DNA of 64,000 nucleotides from Arma custos (GCA_037127475.1 CM073759.1:181023000-181086999), one strand, 5' to 3'. Shown: positions 34,308 through 44,589, counted from the first letter of the stretch. The notes: a model not told the origin generated them from the letters alone. Numbers and translations: made by a program.

Positions 34308-34892
34308 GTCAAAGGCACCACCGAGAAAATAGCCAAAATACTGAAAAAGTTCAACATAAAAACAATATACACCACAGACAGGAAGATAGGCCAAGTTTTA
34401 CCCAGTGCAAAGGACAGATTAGGGCTCAGAACACCTGGCATATACAGCATTCCATGCTCCTGTGGAAAAGAATACATTGGACAAACGGGTAGGCTGATAT
34501 CAACAAGACTTAATGAACATATTAAAAGTGTGAAAAAAATGGATAGCAAAATATCAGCTTTGGCGGAACACTTTACCACCACGAATCATATCATAGAATT
34601 TGAAAAAATTAAAGTGGTTCAGAAATGCAACAATAACACAGAAAGGAGGATACTGGAAGCCATTGAAATAGTCAAGCGTCCGGAAAACTTCAACAGGGAA
34701 GACGGGTACAGATTAAGCAAACTATGGCTTCCTAATATACCAATAAAGGAAAAGAAAAACCAACAAGTCACTCAAGAAGAATCAAAAAAACCTAATTCCA
34801 GCCAAGCAGAGCCCGAAAAAACAAAAACAACTCAATCACAGTCATGGAAGAGCAGACTCCGACCACGAACACGAAAGAACCCGATGGACTAG
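34302..34892 (+). pseudogene. Penelope-like GIY-YIG endonuclease domain (5'-truncated)
   Basis: An uninterrupted frame of about 196 codons ending in TAG at 34890-34892. It begins GVKGTTEKIAKILKKFNIKT, the connector typical of Penelope-like polyproteins, then KDRLGLRTPGIYSIPCSCGK and EYIGQTGRLISTRLNEHI: the GIY and YIG motifs, the CSC pair and the arginine are all present (about residues 45-80). The tail (from about residue 135) is Lys/Gln/Ser rich. The endonuclease nicks chromosomal DNA during retrotransposition. No start codon of its own is needed: it is the 3' end of a larger ORF, and it carries no internal stop. Confidence 0.88.
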
Positions 34893-34971
34893 CGGAAAAA
34901 CCCGACGAACTACGAGTGGACCCGAGTGAACCCGAACGAACCCGAGCGACGGCTATATAAAGCCGCGAGTT
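34893..34971 (+). promoter_or_regulatory. Putative promoter upstream of the right pseudo-LTR (TATA box at 34954)
   Basis: CCCGA-type short repeats (34901-34945) are followed by GGCTATATAAAGCCGCGAG; the TATATAA at 34954-34960 lies 20-30 bases before GCGTCTTCATT at the pseudo-LTR start. Pseudo-LTRs of this class are known to carry promoters; here the assignment rests on the TATA spacing only. Confidence 0.5.
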
Positions 34972-35090
34972 GCCGGAGCGTCTTCATTCTCGATCCAGCC
35001 TTGAAGAAGCTAGCAGTATGTCTGGCGAAACGTTGGCGAAGAAAATTTTAACATGGTCTAAACCAGAAACCAGTGAAGTTTTATGTATAA
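34972..35090 (+). repeat. Right pseudo-LTR with hammerhead-ribozyme-like fold
   Basis: Contains, in order, AGCGTC (34977-34982), a stem-I region, TTGAAGAA (35001-35008), GCTAG (35009-35013), a loop, CTGGC (35022-35026), GAAA (35027-35030) and CGTT (35031-35034). AGCGT pairs with ACGTT and GCTAG with CTGGC, and GTC is the usual cleavage triplet. The core differs from the canonical CUGANGA (UUGAAGA plus one A), so activity is doubtful. Confidence 0.6.
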
Positions 35091-35265
35091 ATAATGGCCG
35101 TGGAAACCTGAAAGAGTATTTAGTTTGAAATTAGTTAATATTAAAATTCATATGTAATTTATGATAGATCTGATTAGTCAGTTAAATTTATATGATATTT
35201 TATAATCATATGTTGAGAAAAAAAGAATAAAGATAAGGAGAATGAAGGATGAAAATATAAAATAA

Positions 35266-35640
35266 ATTCTCTTCAAAATAAAAATATTTAAAAATAGTCA
35301 CCATCAAATAAACAATAAATAAAAAATAAATTATAAAAATGTAAAGTTGACGTAAGTCAACGAGATCCCAATTAAAGTAATGTTCAATGAACATTCTTCC
35401 TCAGCAGTGAAATAGTAATAATACTACAGATTCTTCCTCGTGTATACATCACAAAAATTGCTAGAGCGCGGGAATATAGGATCGGTGAAGAGAATGGATT
35501 TGTCAGGCTTGAAAACGAGCCTTGGTAGCTCAGTGGTAAGAGCACGACAAATCTTTTCTATTCAAAATAAAAATATTTAAAAATAATCACCATCAAAAGA
35601 AAAATAAATAAAAAATAAATTATAAAACAAAAATAAAACA
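35266..35640 (+). repeat. tRNA-like family B unit with spacer
   Basis: TCTCTTCAAAATAAAAATAT flank, TTGACGTAAGTCAACGAGAT, TAAAGTAATGTTCAATGAAC, ATTCTTCCTC, then GGAATATAGGATCGGTGAAG and GGTAGCTCAGTGGTAAGAGC (35524-35543). The tRNA-like part is truncated after box A and joins directly to GACAAATCTTTTCT, so box B is deleted. Confidence 0.78.
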
Positions 35641-36379
35641 TTCCATAGGAATGTAGAGCTAGGAGCAACTAAACAAATTTTAAACCAAACATGATATAAA
35701 AAAACGTTTTTTAGTGTTTCCAAGTTACTAAGTAATGAGTAGTACATAATAATGAATCATTATAATCAGAAATATTGTCAGACACTATTATCAATTATCT
35801 ATTGTAAGGATTTGTTACAAATATAATAAGAAATATAAAATAATTAATTAAATACATCTATAGTAATACTAAGCTGGTTAATAAATTAATAATGATTTGC
35901 ACATTTATTGAATACTTACAATATGAAAATAAAATAGGAATTAGACGTTTTAATGACTTTTGTTATCCATGACAAAACAACTACAGTATCCTCTTTAACA
36001 CGAGGTGGAATATCATCAGCCATTGAAATTGGTTGGATTTCGAAACTCGGCCACAATAGCTTCTTGTTCAACATCGTAGAGCAGGTCGAAGCAGAAACAC
36101 GTTCTGTTGTGGTCGAACAAACATCAAGTGAACTTTTATTTCAGGTCGGATTACAGTTAGTTGACTGATCCATATATCTGAAAATTCATTTACTATTTTT
36201 TATGATAGCGATCAAAAGGGAAAAAGATTATTGTTGTAATTAATAATAAATTATTAATAATTAATTAGGATGAAAACTATAGAAAAGAAAAAAGAGAAGT
36301 GTACCTGTTCTGCAGGTTGTCACTTTAAGTTAAATCACAAGTCTTAACTCTTCATTCGTTGATTTTTTACAACTTGGTT
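35641..36379. other. Gene-free stretch
   Basis: AT-rich. A 71-codon frame at 35953-36168 shows no known motif. A possible SINE tail lies near 36300-36370. Confidence 0.4.
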
Positions 36380-36525
36380 GTTTTACGTACCTAAAAGGTC
36401 TCCCCACAGATCACGATTCAGCCAGTCTCCCTTCCTAAGACCCCTAGCTGCCATGCTCTCCACATCCTGCAACCATATTTTTAAGTCCTCTTTTCCCTTT
36501 TTCCTTAGGACAACACCCTCCTTTT
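36380..36525 (-). pseudogene. LINE reverse transcriptase extreme C-terminus
   Basis: The minus-strand frame reads KGKEDLKIWLQDVESMAARG, then LRKGDWLNRDLWGDLLGT. The WL..V..DM..RGL...DALNRDLWR pattern is the conserved last segment of endonuclease-bearing LINE proteins; the RTE elements here have CWIKDVEEDLRKIG at the same place. About 45 codons remain, so the family cannot be fixed. Confidence 0.65.
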
Positions 36526-36539
36526 AAATACTATCAAAT

Positions 36540-36740
36540 ATAAAAATAATTTATTACTGACTATATATAGATTAAAATATGGACTTCCCCATACTGCTTA
36601 GGTTATATCTTCATTTATACTTTGAAATGTTTGATGAAATTATTACCAAAATATGCACATTTCTCCATTGCTACACTCTTATTTTCATTATAAAGCTCAC
36701 GAATATTTTTATTTCGAGAATATATAGGAATGAATGGCAA
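36540..36740 (+). repeat. Dispersed repeat D, copy 1
   Basis: ATTACTGACTATATATAGAT, TACTTTGAAATGTTTGATG, CCAAAATATGCACATTTCTC and ATTTTTATTTCGAGAATAT recur in order at 63780-63955; part recurs at 44685-44830. No coding capacity. Confidence 0.6.
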
Positions 36741-37289
36741 GATAAACCTTTTGTGACTCGAAGCGACAGCCTGCGGAGCTGATACCAAATAAAATAGTAA
36801 TAATACTACAGATACATCCAACGGTCCTGTCTGCTTCTTTTAAGCACAATTTTAAATCGATTTTGTATTTTGTGTTCATAGGTTTGTTTGACGACATTTC
36901 TGCTTAATTATATCTAAATGGGTCCTAGGATTGTAATTTTTTTAGTATGTCTAGTGGAGATCTGTGGTCCAGAAGTGGCTAACAAAATTCATTTTTAATG
37001 CCAAGAAAAATCGCGATCTACTTTTTAGATACTTACTTTTTAGAGATGAAATATAATTGATATTTTTCTTCAGTTGTCAATATAACAGCGAATTAACTCT
37101 GGTTTTCAAGCCCTCTTTTGCAGGAATGCTAATAGTGAAAAGACATTTCAGAAATGCTGTTAATTAGGCCCAAGAAGTAGACGGGAGGATTACATTCATA
37201 ATTTCTTTATGCTAAAATTTTATAATATTATTGTTAATCGACGTTAAAAAAAATATCTCCCAACGCTGCATGACCTTTATTTAACTCAA
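36741..37289. other. Gene-free stretch
   Basis: AT-rich, nothing recognised. Confidence 0.4.
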
Positions 37290-37500
37290 TATAGATGTGC
37301 TACCACATCCTTCATGCCGACCGACTTGACCAAACTGGAAGAGGAGAGGCATAAGAAAGGAACCACAAGAAGCGCTGCGGTCTGGCGGAGGCCAAACAAG
37401 GTTCACACCTCGCCGCTTCTTACCTGCCCGGGTAACGAGCGCCGTTTTACCGCTCCGATGATCACGCCCGTTGGCTTCTGTTCCTCAGGGTACCATGATG
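37290..37500. other. GC-rich insert, unrecognised
   Basis: A plus-strand frame (37314-37538) reads MPTDLTKLEEERHKKGTTRS and onwards with no recognisable domain. The composition is sharply different from the flanks, so this is probably a mobile-element or UTR fragment. Confidence 0.3.
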
Positions 37501-37659
37501 GTTCCTCTATTGTGTTTGATAATGGTGGGAGGAAATGATAGGGGCTTGGTTATCGTAGAGGCCAATAAGAATGATAGTATATAAACAGAGCTCTCGACTG
37601 TGACAATTGGTAATAAAATAAAAAAAATAACACGTTGAATAATATTATTTATATGAGGA

Positions 37660-37770
37660 AGAAAATGGTCCGGGTGGAGGCAAAAAAAATGTTTCATATA
37701 GGGAGAACTGTTTATTTGGAAGCCGACGTTTCGACCCACATAGCAGGTCTTCTTCAGGGCTATTGTAGGA
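37660..37770 (-). repeat. Pseudo-LTR-like fragment, family P2
   Basis: On the minus strand: GCCCTGAAGAAGACCTGCTA, then TGTGGGTCGAAACGTCGG, AATAAACAGTTCTCCCTATA, and CCGGACCATTTTCTTCCTC at the end. CTGAAGA matches the hammerhead core pattern exactly, and GACC/GGTC could form stem II. Confidence 0.65.
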
Positions 37771-38689
37771 CTGTCCTTCATCACTGAGCAACTGCAACTG
37801 ATCGCTCAAAACGGAGCTACATCATATTATTACTAATTTCAATGAATGTTATTTAAAACAAATCTTTCTGCTTCTTACTTTTGTTTTTTCTTAATACATA
37901 TCCCTTTACATTGATGGGGTAGACTGAAAATGTGAAGGAACAAGAGACATATAAAGGATAATATAGTAGGAGAGTAAAACACAGAACGAAATACCACAAG
38001 TTTGAGGCAATTGATAAATAAAAAATCATTTGTTGATGTAAAAGATTAAAAAAAAGCATTTTTTTTTTTAAATTTCGTTTCTTACCCATTCGGTGAGAAA
38101 TTGTGCTGTCGCCAATATTTTTTTTAAATGGACGTTGTCACTTATTTTCTTCTTGAGAAATTCCGAAACGTGTAGGACAGTTATGTTGGTGCAGGATGAC
38201 GAAAAATCCTCAGTAAAAATAAACTATGTAAATAAAACCCGGATAGAAATCAAATTATTGTATCCTACAAACTCACATTACTCCATTAGTAACCACTTCA
38301 TTATGTTAAGTGTTTTGAAATTAATTATAACAGATTCCAATTTTTTTTTTATTTCAAAACAAACATAATACGTTTAAGGTTTAGATTAACTCTTAATAAA
38401 AGGTTATAAAAAAAATCAAAAGTAACTGAACCAGAATTTAAAAACTTGGAAATTTGAAACCCATGCTTTTTTGATCGATTGAATTTATTGGAAGGCTATT
38501 GTGTCATTCCTTACTAATATATTCGCTTACTAGATTAAGATGGGTCATTCTGCAGTAATATTTCAACAAAAATAAATAAATAATTTATATTTATTATTGT
38601 ACCGTGATATGTGTTGATTTAACCTAAGCGACCTCGAGGCCCTCTTGGGACTTAGCTTCAATAATATCAATAATTAATGATGTAAAAAT
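37771..38689. other. Gene-free stretch
   Basis: AT-rich, no recognisable element. Confidence 0.4.
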
Positions 38690-38760
38690 GATGGGAAAAC
38701 CTGGCAGTTCAGTGTTGATCTAATGACCGAATCACCTCCTTGCAGAACAGTTGACTTTTT
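38690..38760 (+). mobile_element. SINE family A internal fragment
   Basis: GGGAAAACCTGGCAGTTCAG, TGTTGATCTAATGACCGAAT and CACCTCCTTGCAGAACAGTT: the middle blocks only. Confidence 0.6.
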
Positions 38761-39227
38761 AAATACATAAATACACTAGGAAAGTGGGAAAAGTCAAATG
38801 CAGTTTAGTGACGTACGTTCCGCACCTTTTTTCTTATATTTTATTCCCAGAATTCCCCACGCACTCTCTGCCATCATATCGGCATTTTGGCTTTCAATGG
38901 CTTTATTCTCCTTTCCTCATACAATGGTACTTCCTTTTTGATCCATTATGCTTCTAAATAAACTCCTATATTCCTGATCTCACCATACTTTTTCTGTATG
39001 CTTCTTGAATACCTGATCCTGATAGGTCACGTGTATATTCACCCTCTCTTGTAAAAGCTCCCCTTATATTATACATTTGCCCTTCACATTCGTTTTTAAA
39101 ATATCTTTCCGTGCTATTCACTCTTTATACCAATTCTTAGGCCTCATTACAACTATAAATATTTATGGAGCGTATTTTATTTTTTATACCAAATTTTATT
39201 TTTATTTGTTGTTCTTTTTATGGTGAT
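38761..39227. other. Gene-free stretch
   Basis: Pyrimidine-rich, no motif. Confidence 0.4.
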
Positions 39228-39692
39228 TATTCTTAAATATTTTTATTCTGAAGAGTAAAGATTTGTCCTGGCCGGGATTCGAACTCGGGTTGTCTGCATC
39301 TCTAGTGCAGTGCTCTGAACCACTGAGCTACCAGGGCTCGTATCCAAGCCAGACAAATCCATTCCCTTCACCGATCCTATATCCCCGTGTTCTCGCAATG
39401 TTTGCGATGTATACATGGGGAAGAAGGTTTATTGATCGTTACTTTAATTGGGATCTCGTTGACTTACGTCAATTTTATATTTTTATAGTTTATTTTTTAT
39501 TTATTGTACTTTTCAAGAATTGCGAGAACACGGGGATATAGGATCGGTGAAGAGAATGGATTTGTCTGGATTGGATACGACCCCTGGTAGCTCAGTGGTT
39601 CAGAGCACTGCACTAGAGATGCAGACGACCGGGGTTCGAATCCCGGCCAGGACACATCTTTACTCTTCAAAATAAAAATATTTAAACATATT
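39228..39692. repeat. Palindromic pair of tRNA-like units (family B, copy 2)
   Basis: Minus unit at about 39268-39345 and plus unit at 39581-39653 in inverted arms that extend from TATTTTTATTCTGAAGAGTA to TACTCTTCAAAATAAAAATA. The plus unit has D-arm GCTC..GAGC, anticodon stem CTGCA/TGCAG with loop CTAGAGA, T-arm CCGGGGTTCGAATCCCGG and only 5 of 7 acceptor pairs. The spacer holds TTTAATTGGGATCTCGTTGA and CTTACGTCAA. Confidence 0.82.
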
Positions 39693-40186
39693 TTATTTTA
39701 TTTACCATACTTTTTTTATCTATGATACTACAATTTTTTTTTATCAAATTTTAATCTTTATATACTATAATTCTATCCTAATTCTCCATTCTTAATTTGT
39801 TACTTTGTTGGATGTAAAGAACACCTCTTTGTCATATAATTAAATCCCCTCTAGTTTTTATGTCTACTACTTACTACATATAACATTATTCTATCATCTA
39901 CTACTATTTGAACTAAGGACCAAAAAACAAGAAAACTATTTCCTATGGAGCTAGGGCCGCAAACGTTTTGTTTATTAATCATCCATACCTAAAGATGTTC
40001 ATTGTTATATTTATTTAGGTATAATAAATAAATAAAACTTATTTTATTTGTTCCAACTACTTTACTCATTGAATGTAAACATTTACAGTTATGTGGGAGT
40101 TCTTCAGATCCTTCAGTCAACTGTTTTCCTCTCGATCATTTACAGTTATTGGATTTCCTTGAGCAATGGATATTTGGGGTCTGTTC
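39693..40186. other. Gene-free stretch
   Basis: AT-rich, no coding motif. AGTTCTTCAGATCCTTCAGTCAACTG near 40097-40122 has a weak inverted counterpart near 40503-40522. Confidence 0.4.
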
Positions 40187-40735
40187 TAGAAGACCCCCAC
40201 CAGTTACTTTTAGTATCAGTTACTTTTATTGATAACTGTTATAACCTAATAGAAATAAAAATATAAAGAAAGATAAAATCATCTAATCGTTAGATGCTAT
40301 AATTTTTTTAATATTTTATTTGAAAAGAAAATTTATTTTAGTTTCAAATAAAATATATAAAATCATGTAGTTTACTTATAGCAAATATGATTTACTCAGT
40401 CATTAAAATGAATTTCTTAGAATTGTCGAAAATATTTAAAAATCAAGAATCAAGCATAAAATGTGAATAGATTAGGGGAAGCAGGTATGAAAACAGGGAT
40501 TTAGTTGAGCAGATCCTGAAGAGTATTATGGATTTCTAAAGTCAAACTTTTTTCTATCGCCCCACCAGGCGATAGAAAAAAGTTCGACTTTATTATTATT
40601 ATTATTATTATTCGAAAAATTATAGCATCTAACTATTAGATGATTTTATCTTTCTTTACTTTTTTATTTCTATTAGGTTATAACAGTTATCAATAAAAGT
40701 AACTGATACTAAAAGTAACTGGTGGGGGTCTTCTA
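40187..40735. repeat. Foldback element with ~120-bp inverted arms
   Basis: TAGAAGACCCCCACCAGTTA.. (40187-40307) reappears inverted as ..TAACTGGTGGGGGTCTTCTA (40616-40735). The loop contains a second hairpin, AACTTTTTTCTATCGCC against GGCGATAGAAAAAAGTT (40538-40592), and ATT repeats (40590-40612). No protein inside. It abuts the ORF1-like remnant directly. Confidence 0.85.
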
Positions 40736-40740
40736 ATGAG

Positions 40741-41205
40741 GTGAGTGATTTCATGAACAAAATTAATATTAATCAATATTTTATCAAACAGACGAGGACT
40801 GACATCCATATTTACCTCAAATTAGAGACCGGCCGACCCTCATTAGAAAGACATCTAAAAACTCGCGCAATTGGGTACCATATTTTTGCACTAAAAAAAT
40901 TGACAAAACTCTCAAAGAAATTGGTGAAAAAAGTCTTGATCTTTCTATTCCCATATCTGATGACAGGAAGGCATCTGTACCTATTAAGGCTTCGGACACA
41001 AGACGTACGCAAAAGACTGCACCTAGCGGAAAGAAAATGGAATTACCACCTATAGTGATAATTGTTCCACAAGGTATCACTATAAAAGAGATACAAGACA
41101 AATGCTGTTTAATCGGAAATTTTCAGTGTGGCTACTTAACCCCGAAATACTCTGTATTTACTGCACATAAGAATAGGTACGTATCTACGGATTCTTATTT
41201 ATAGA
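40741..41205 (+). pseudogene. Possible gag/ORF1-like remnant of a Jockey-type element
   Basis: A first frame gives RTDIHIYLKLETGRPSLERH and RAIGYHIFALKK. After a shift near 40905 it continues EIGEKSLDLSIPISDDRKAS, then KKMELPPIVIIVPQGITIKE. The PPIV segment after a basic, polar region resembles the start of the conserved domain in Jockey-type ORF1 proteins, but no CCHC knuckles are visible. Assignment is tentative; it may be unrelated. Confidence 0.35.
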
Positions 41206-41892
41206 TATTTCTTTGTATTTATATTTAATACAGAACTTGGTATTGATACAAGATGAACGGTAAGCCAAGATCATTCAGTGAGATGGATCCATTGATAGAA
41301 CCGTGCGAACTGCGATTAGGTAATACATTGATCCGATAGTAATTGCTTTTACAGGCGTTGTGGTATCTGTGGCGATGAACAACTTGGTTCAGTACGAACT
41401 ACTGCTTCTTAAAATATCTTTACCTATCATGACTGAAGCGTTTCAAATAGTTCGAATAGACGAGTTTCAGTCCGAGAACGATTCAATAATAAATGAAACA
41501 AAATACATCATTATAGAGAAAACTATAACTGATAGATTTTAAACTCTGGTAGATAAGTCAGATATAACAATAGAACTGTAAAATATAACTACGTGGAAAA
41601 ATTCATATGAGGCGTTCAGGATCAAAAGCGGGTAACTCCAAAATTTTAAAAACGAGTTTTTCTTATTTTTGGTTAGTTTAATCTTAATTTTGTCTAACAC
41701 GACACTTTCCTTTTCCTCGTGGTTTTAATCCGGTTCTGAACTTGAAGTTTCGGGAGCATGAAGTATTGCTTGACTAAATTAGCGAAAGATTGTGAGAAAG
41801 TTGCGGTAAGTTGTCTTATGGTACTTTAAAGGCTTAAGGCACTTTAGTTGGAATTTTCCAATTGCATTCAAGTAGTTATTTTACTGTATTTT
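41206..41892. other. Gene-free stretch
   Basis: Short open frame at 41360-41542 without a motif. Confidence 0.4.
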
Positions 41893-42583
41893 AAAATTAA
41901 TAATTAGAGCTTTGGGGCTCCACTAAAACATCGATTTCCTCTCTTATTAAATCCTTTTCTTTTATGTCTTATTTATTATTATTATATTTTTTTATTATAT
42001 ATATATATATTTTATTTTACTTTATTTTTGTATATATTTTTTCGCTTGTATATATTTATTTAAGCATTTATTTCGTTTATATTATTGATTTTTTATGGAA
42101 TGATTGTAGCTACATAGCACCATTACTTATTGCCCACAGCAGGCAGATTGTAATGCTTCAATAAAGTGTTTTCAAAAAAAAAAAAAAAAAAAAATTAAAT
42201 CCTTACATTCCAAAATCCTCCCTAAAATCCTCATTGCTCCTTACTTTGTGACTAACAAAGTAATCCATAATGACCTTAATGTCCCATTTGTTGCTGATTT
42301 GTCCCGAATTCGATATCAATATTTTCATGACTAACTTTATTTCCACTCAAACCCACTAGTTTCAAACCTAGCAATCCCTTCAATTCCTGATAATCCTCCG
42401 AGGCGTTTGAAGAGAAGATAGCCTCGTGACCTCCTAAGTTGAACTTCTTATTCTATTACTGCCACTACACTAGTTCCCCTACTTGCCTTTCATGCTAATA
42501 TGTACCAATCATCATATTTACTTGTTGTTATTTTAATACAGTTGTAAATTTCATTAAATAAATTATTAAAAAATTAATAATTA
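41893..42583 (+). pseudogene. Jockey-type 3' fragment with 14-bp target duplication, interrupted
   Basis: Bounded by AAAATTAATAATTA (41893-41906 and 42570-42583). The first bases GAGCTTTGGGGCTCCACTAA align with the 27.99-kb Jockey copy. At 41956 the sequence is broken by the retroposon at 41957-42193 and then resumes AAATCCTTACATTCCAAAAT, continuing through the C-terminal region (CCTCCGAGGCGTTTGAAGAG) and a 3' UTR with ATTTACTTGTTGTTATTTTA and ACAGTTGTAAATTTC. Frame has several stops, so it is non-functional. Confidence 0.88.
41957..42193 (+). mobile_element. Retroposon inserted in the Jockey fragment
   Basis: Flanked by 11-bp duplications ATTAAATCCTT (41946-41956 and 42194-42204), with CTTCAATAAAGTGTTTTC and about 20 A at its 3' end. 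The body is AT-rich 3' UTR-like sequence (GTAGCTACATAGCACCATTA, CCCACAGCAGGCAG). A 5'-truncated LINE 3' end of unknown family that post-dates the Jockey insertion. Confidence 0.88.
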
Positions 42584-42809
42584 TTGATATATTTTTATAA
42601 CCTTTAGTCCATTCAGGCATAATATAGAAATATACCAAAATATTCATATGATAAATACCCCCAGCACACCTTACATCAATACCGGATAGTTACTTAACAG
42701 TAGTTTAGAGACTTGGAGATGCATATAGTGGTGGTTTCTAATTTGCACTCTTGTAGCAATGTAATGTCTCAATTTCATTTTTTTCTCAAATAAAAAATAA
42801 GATATTGCG

Positions 42810-43070
42810 ACGAGAAAATTCAGTATTATGAAAAAGAAATTATAGGAAGGTATACCGAGAATTGCAGAGCATCGGTTAATAAAATTGATGTAAGTGATAG
42901 CATTGATGTAAATATATCTGATAGTGGTAGATTGCGAACATTAAGATGGACTTAATAACAAGCGAATTTTGCTAGAAAAGCTAAAGAGATAACTAACACA
43001 GGGCAAACTGATAAACAGTCGACGGCTAGATCAAGGCGTAGGTGAGAGGATCCCGTTAAGGGCTTGAATT
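42810..43070 (+). pseudogene. Heavily decayed LINE C-terminus
   Basis: LRTLRWT (from TTGCGAACATTAAGATGGAC) and, further on, SRRR before GAGGAT recall the LRW.GH..R and RGRPR.RW..V.ED landmarks. Many stops. Low-confidence call. Confidence 0.35.
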
Positions 43071-43819
43071 TAATAATGGATGGGTGCTTACAAGATTGGT
43101 GGTATCGGGTTCGGGTATTCGGGTTCGTTATTATTATTATTACAATAACATCCTACACCATTATGGTTATTTTTTGTTGTTATCTATTTGTACATAGTGG
43201 TAAAACATAAGGAATTGGAAGCTCAGGACTGGTTGTTAAAAATTTCACTTATTTAAAAAAAATTATAATATTATTAATTTTCTTTATTTATGAGTATTGG
43301 TTCAACAAATTTATTATGTAATTATGTAAATATTTTCTTTTTGGGAAGGAAACTATAGGTTTTGTTCCTTAATTTTAGGCCTTAACTATCTTCGTTGTAC
43401 AAACCAATCACAAGATATGACAACATGATAAATGAATAGAAATTATTATTCCGAAAGTATAAGGAGTCCAGTTACTTAAAGAAAAAACCTAAGTAATAAC
43501 TCATGTACTAAAAGGAACTGTATGAAAGTAACTTGTAGTTATATAAAAAATAAAAACGTTCCACGCCCACGATCATGTTGATAATACACACTAACGAGGA
43601 AAGAATTGATGGTAACGATATGCACATAAGGTATGTAAGTAGGCGTACACAGGAGGCGCTGCGCTAGACAGGAAGGCGCAAGGCACGCAAGACTGCCTGC
43701 GCATCCGACCGTCTCATTAGTAGCACCTCATCCTACCACTAGCGAATGGACTAATTTAGTCAGGTGAGAAGATCCCATTGGTCAGAACCTGAACCAAAAT
43801 GGCCGAATAACTGTTCCCA
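43071..43819. other. Gene-free stretch
   Basis: AT-rich, with a GC-richer piece at 43640-43740 (GGAGGCGCTGCGCTAGACAG, CTGCGCATCCGACCG) that is not repeated here. Confidence 0.35.
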
Positions 43820-43990
43820 ATGGATAGCGCATCCGTCTTTTGGATGACGTTCCATTTCGCAGCTTAGCGGAGCATTTAATGGATTCCATTAAGCCATCTT
43901 TGTTGACTTTATATGCAAATCGCTGGAACGATCAGGAAACGGAAGAGAGGGCTCAGTTGTATGTCATTCAAAGATAATATTACGTTGTGT
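43820..43990. promoter_or_regulatory. Candidate regulatory island (octamer and homeodomain-type sites)
   Basis: A non-repeat island with the palindrome TTAATGGATTCCATTAA (43876-43892), which holds two TAATGG-type sites, and a perfect POU octamer ATGCAAAT (43913-43920). Such short matches occur by chance; the case rests on clustering in non-repeat sequence. Confidence 0.25.
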
Positions 43991-44118
43991 TTCAGTTCAT
44001 AATTCAAACAAGGAAAAAAGGAAGTCTTAAAAAAAATTCAATATTAAAACATTAATTATTATATTAACCGTGAAACTTCTATTAAGCAAACTTTAATAAA
44101 TATAGTTAATTTATACCT

Positions 44119-44424
44119 GGGAGTGGAGTGACTCAATGGTAGAACACTGATTTGCTATGCCGAAAATCCTGGTTCGAATCTGCAGGCAACACGTATTAAG
44201 TCTGCTTGCAGCCGGAGATGGCTCATATATGATCTATGTGATCTATAGGGGAGGACTCTCCTAGGGCTCTCCCAGCCTCTAAAAGTGGGGACCCAAATTA
44301 TGGGAGGGGAAATCTGGATGTTGAACGCGATCTAGGACAGAACACCTCCCTGTACAACCGTTGTCCATGCCTCTACCATGTACTTAACCCCAGAACCATC
44401 TCGGGTTGTAGTGGTACAGGTATT
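44119..44424 (+). mobile_element. tRNA-derived SINE, family A, full length
   Basis: GGGAGTGGAGTGACTCAATG head, box B-like CTGGTTCGAATCTG, GCAGCCGGAGATGGCTCATA, CTCTCCCAGCCTCTAAAAGT, ATCTGGATGTTGAACGCGAT, ACCGTTGTCCATG, CTACCATGTACTTAACCCC and GTAGTGGTACAGG: all blocks present in about 306 bp. Confidence 0.9.
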
Positions 44425-44485
44425 ATTATTTTTAATTAATAACTTCAGATCGCAAAACAAATAAACCTGGCGGAAAAACAAAAAA

Positions 44486-44589
<104 letters not shown>

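Larger units (their letters stand above)
34189..35090 (+). mobile_element. Penelope-like element fragment between identical inverted pseudo-LTRs
   Basis: Two 119-bp arms (34189-34307 and 34972-35090) are exact inverted copies of each other as far as I can read. Between them lies the C-terminal GIY-YIG endonuclease part of a Penelope-like polyprotein on the plus strand. The reverse transcriptase part is absent. Penelope-like elements characteristically have pseudo-LTRs that may be tandem or inverted (family knowledge). The right arm is correctly oriented downstream of the ORF; the left arm is the inverted copy that replaces the 5' portion of the element. Identical arms suggest recent formation or gene conversion. 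Confidence 0.88.

Noticed and set aside
34067..34582. 171-residue minus-strand protein across the Penelope-like element
   Set aside because: Antisense to the GIY-YIG frame and to the inverted pseudo-LTR; no motif.
39581..39653. Functional tRNA gene
   Set aside because: T-arm and anticodon stem look good, but the acceptor has only 5 of 7 pairs, the anticodon would be AGA (serine) without the long variable arm, and the unit lies in a dispersed palindromic repeat.
43820..43990. Firm enhancer call
   Set aside because: An octamer and TAAT sites are too short to be significant alone in AT-rich DNA; kept only as a low-confidence candidate.
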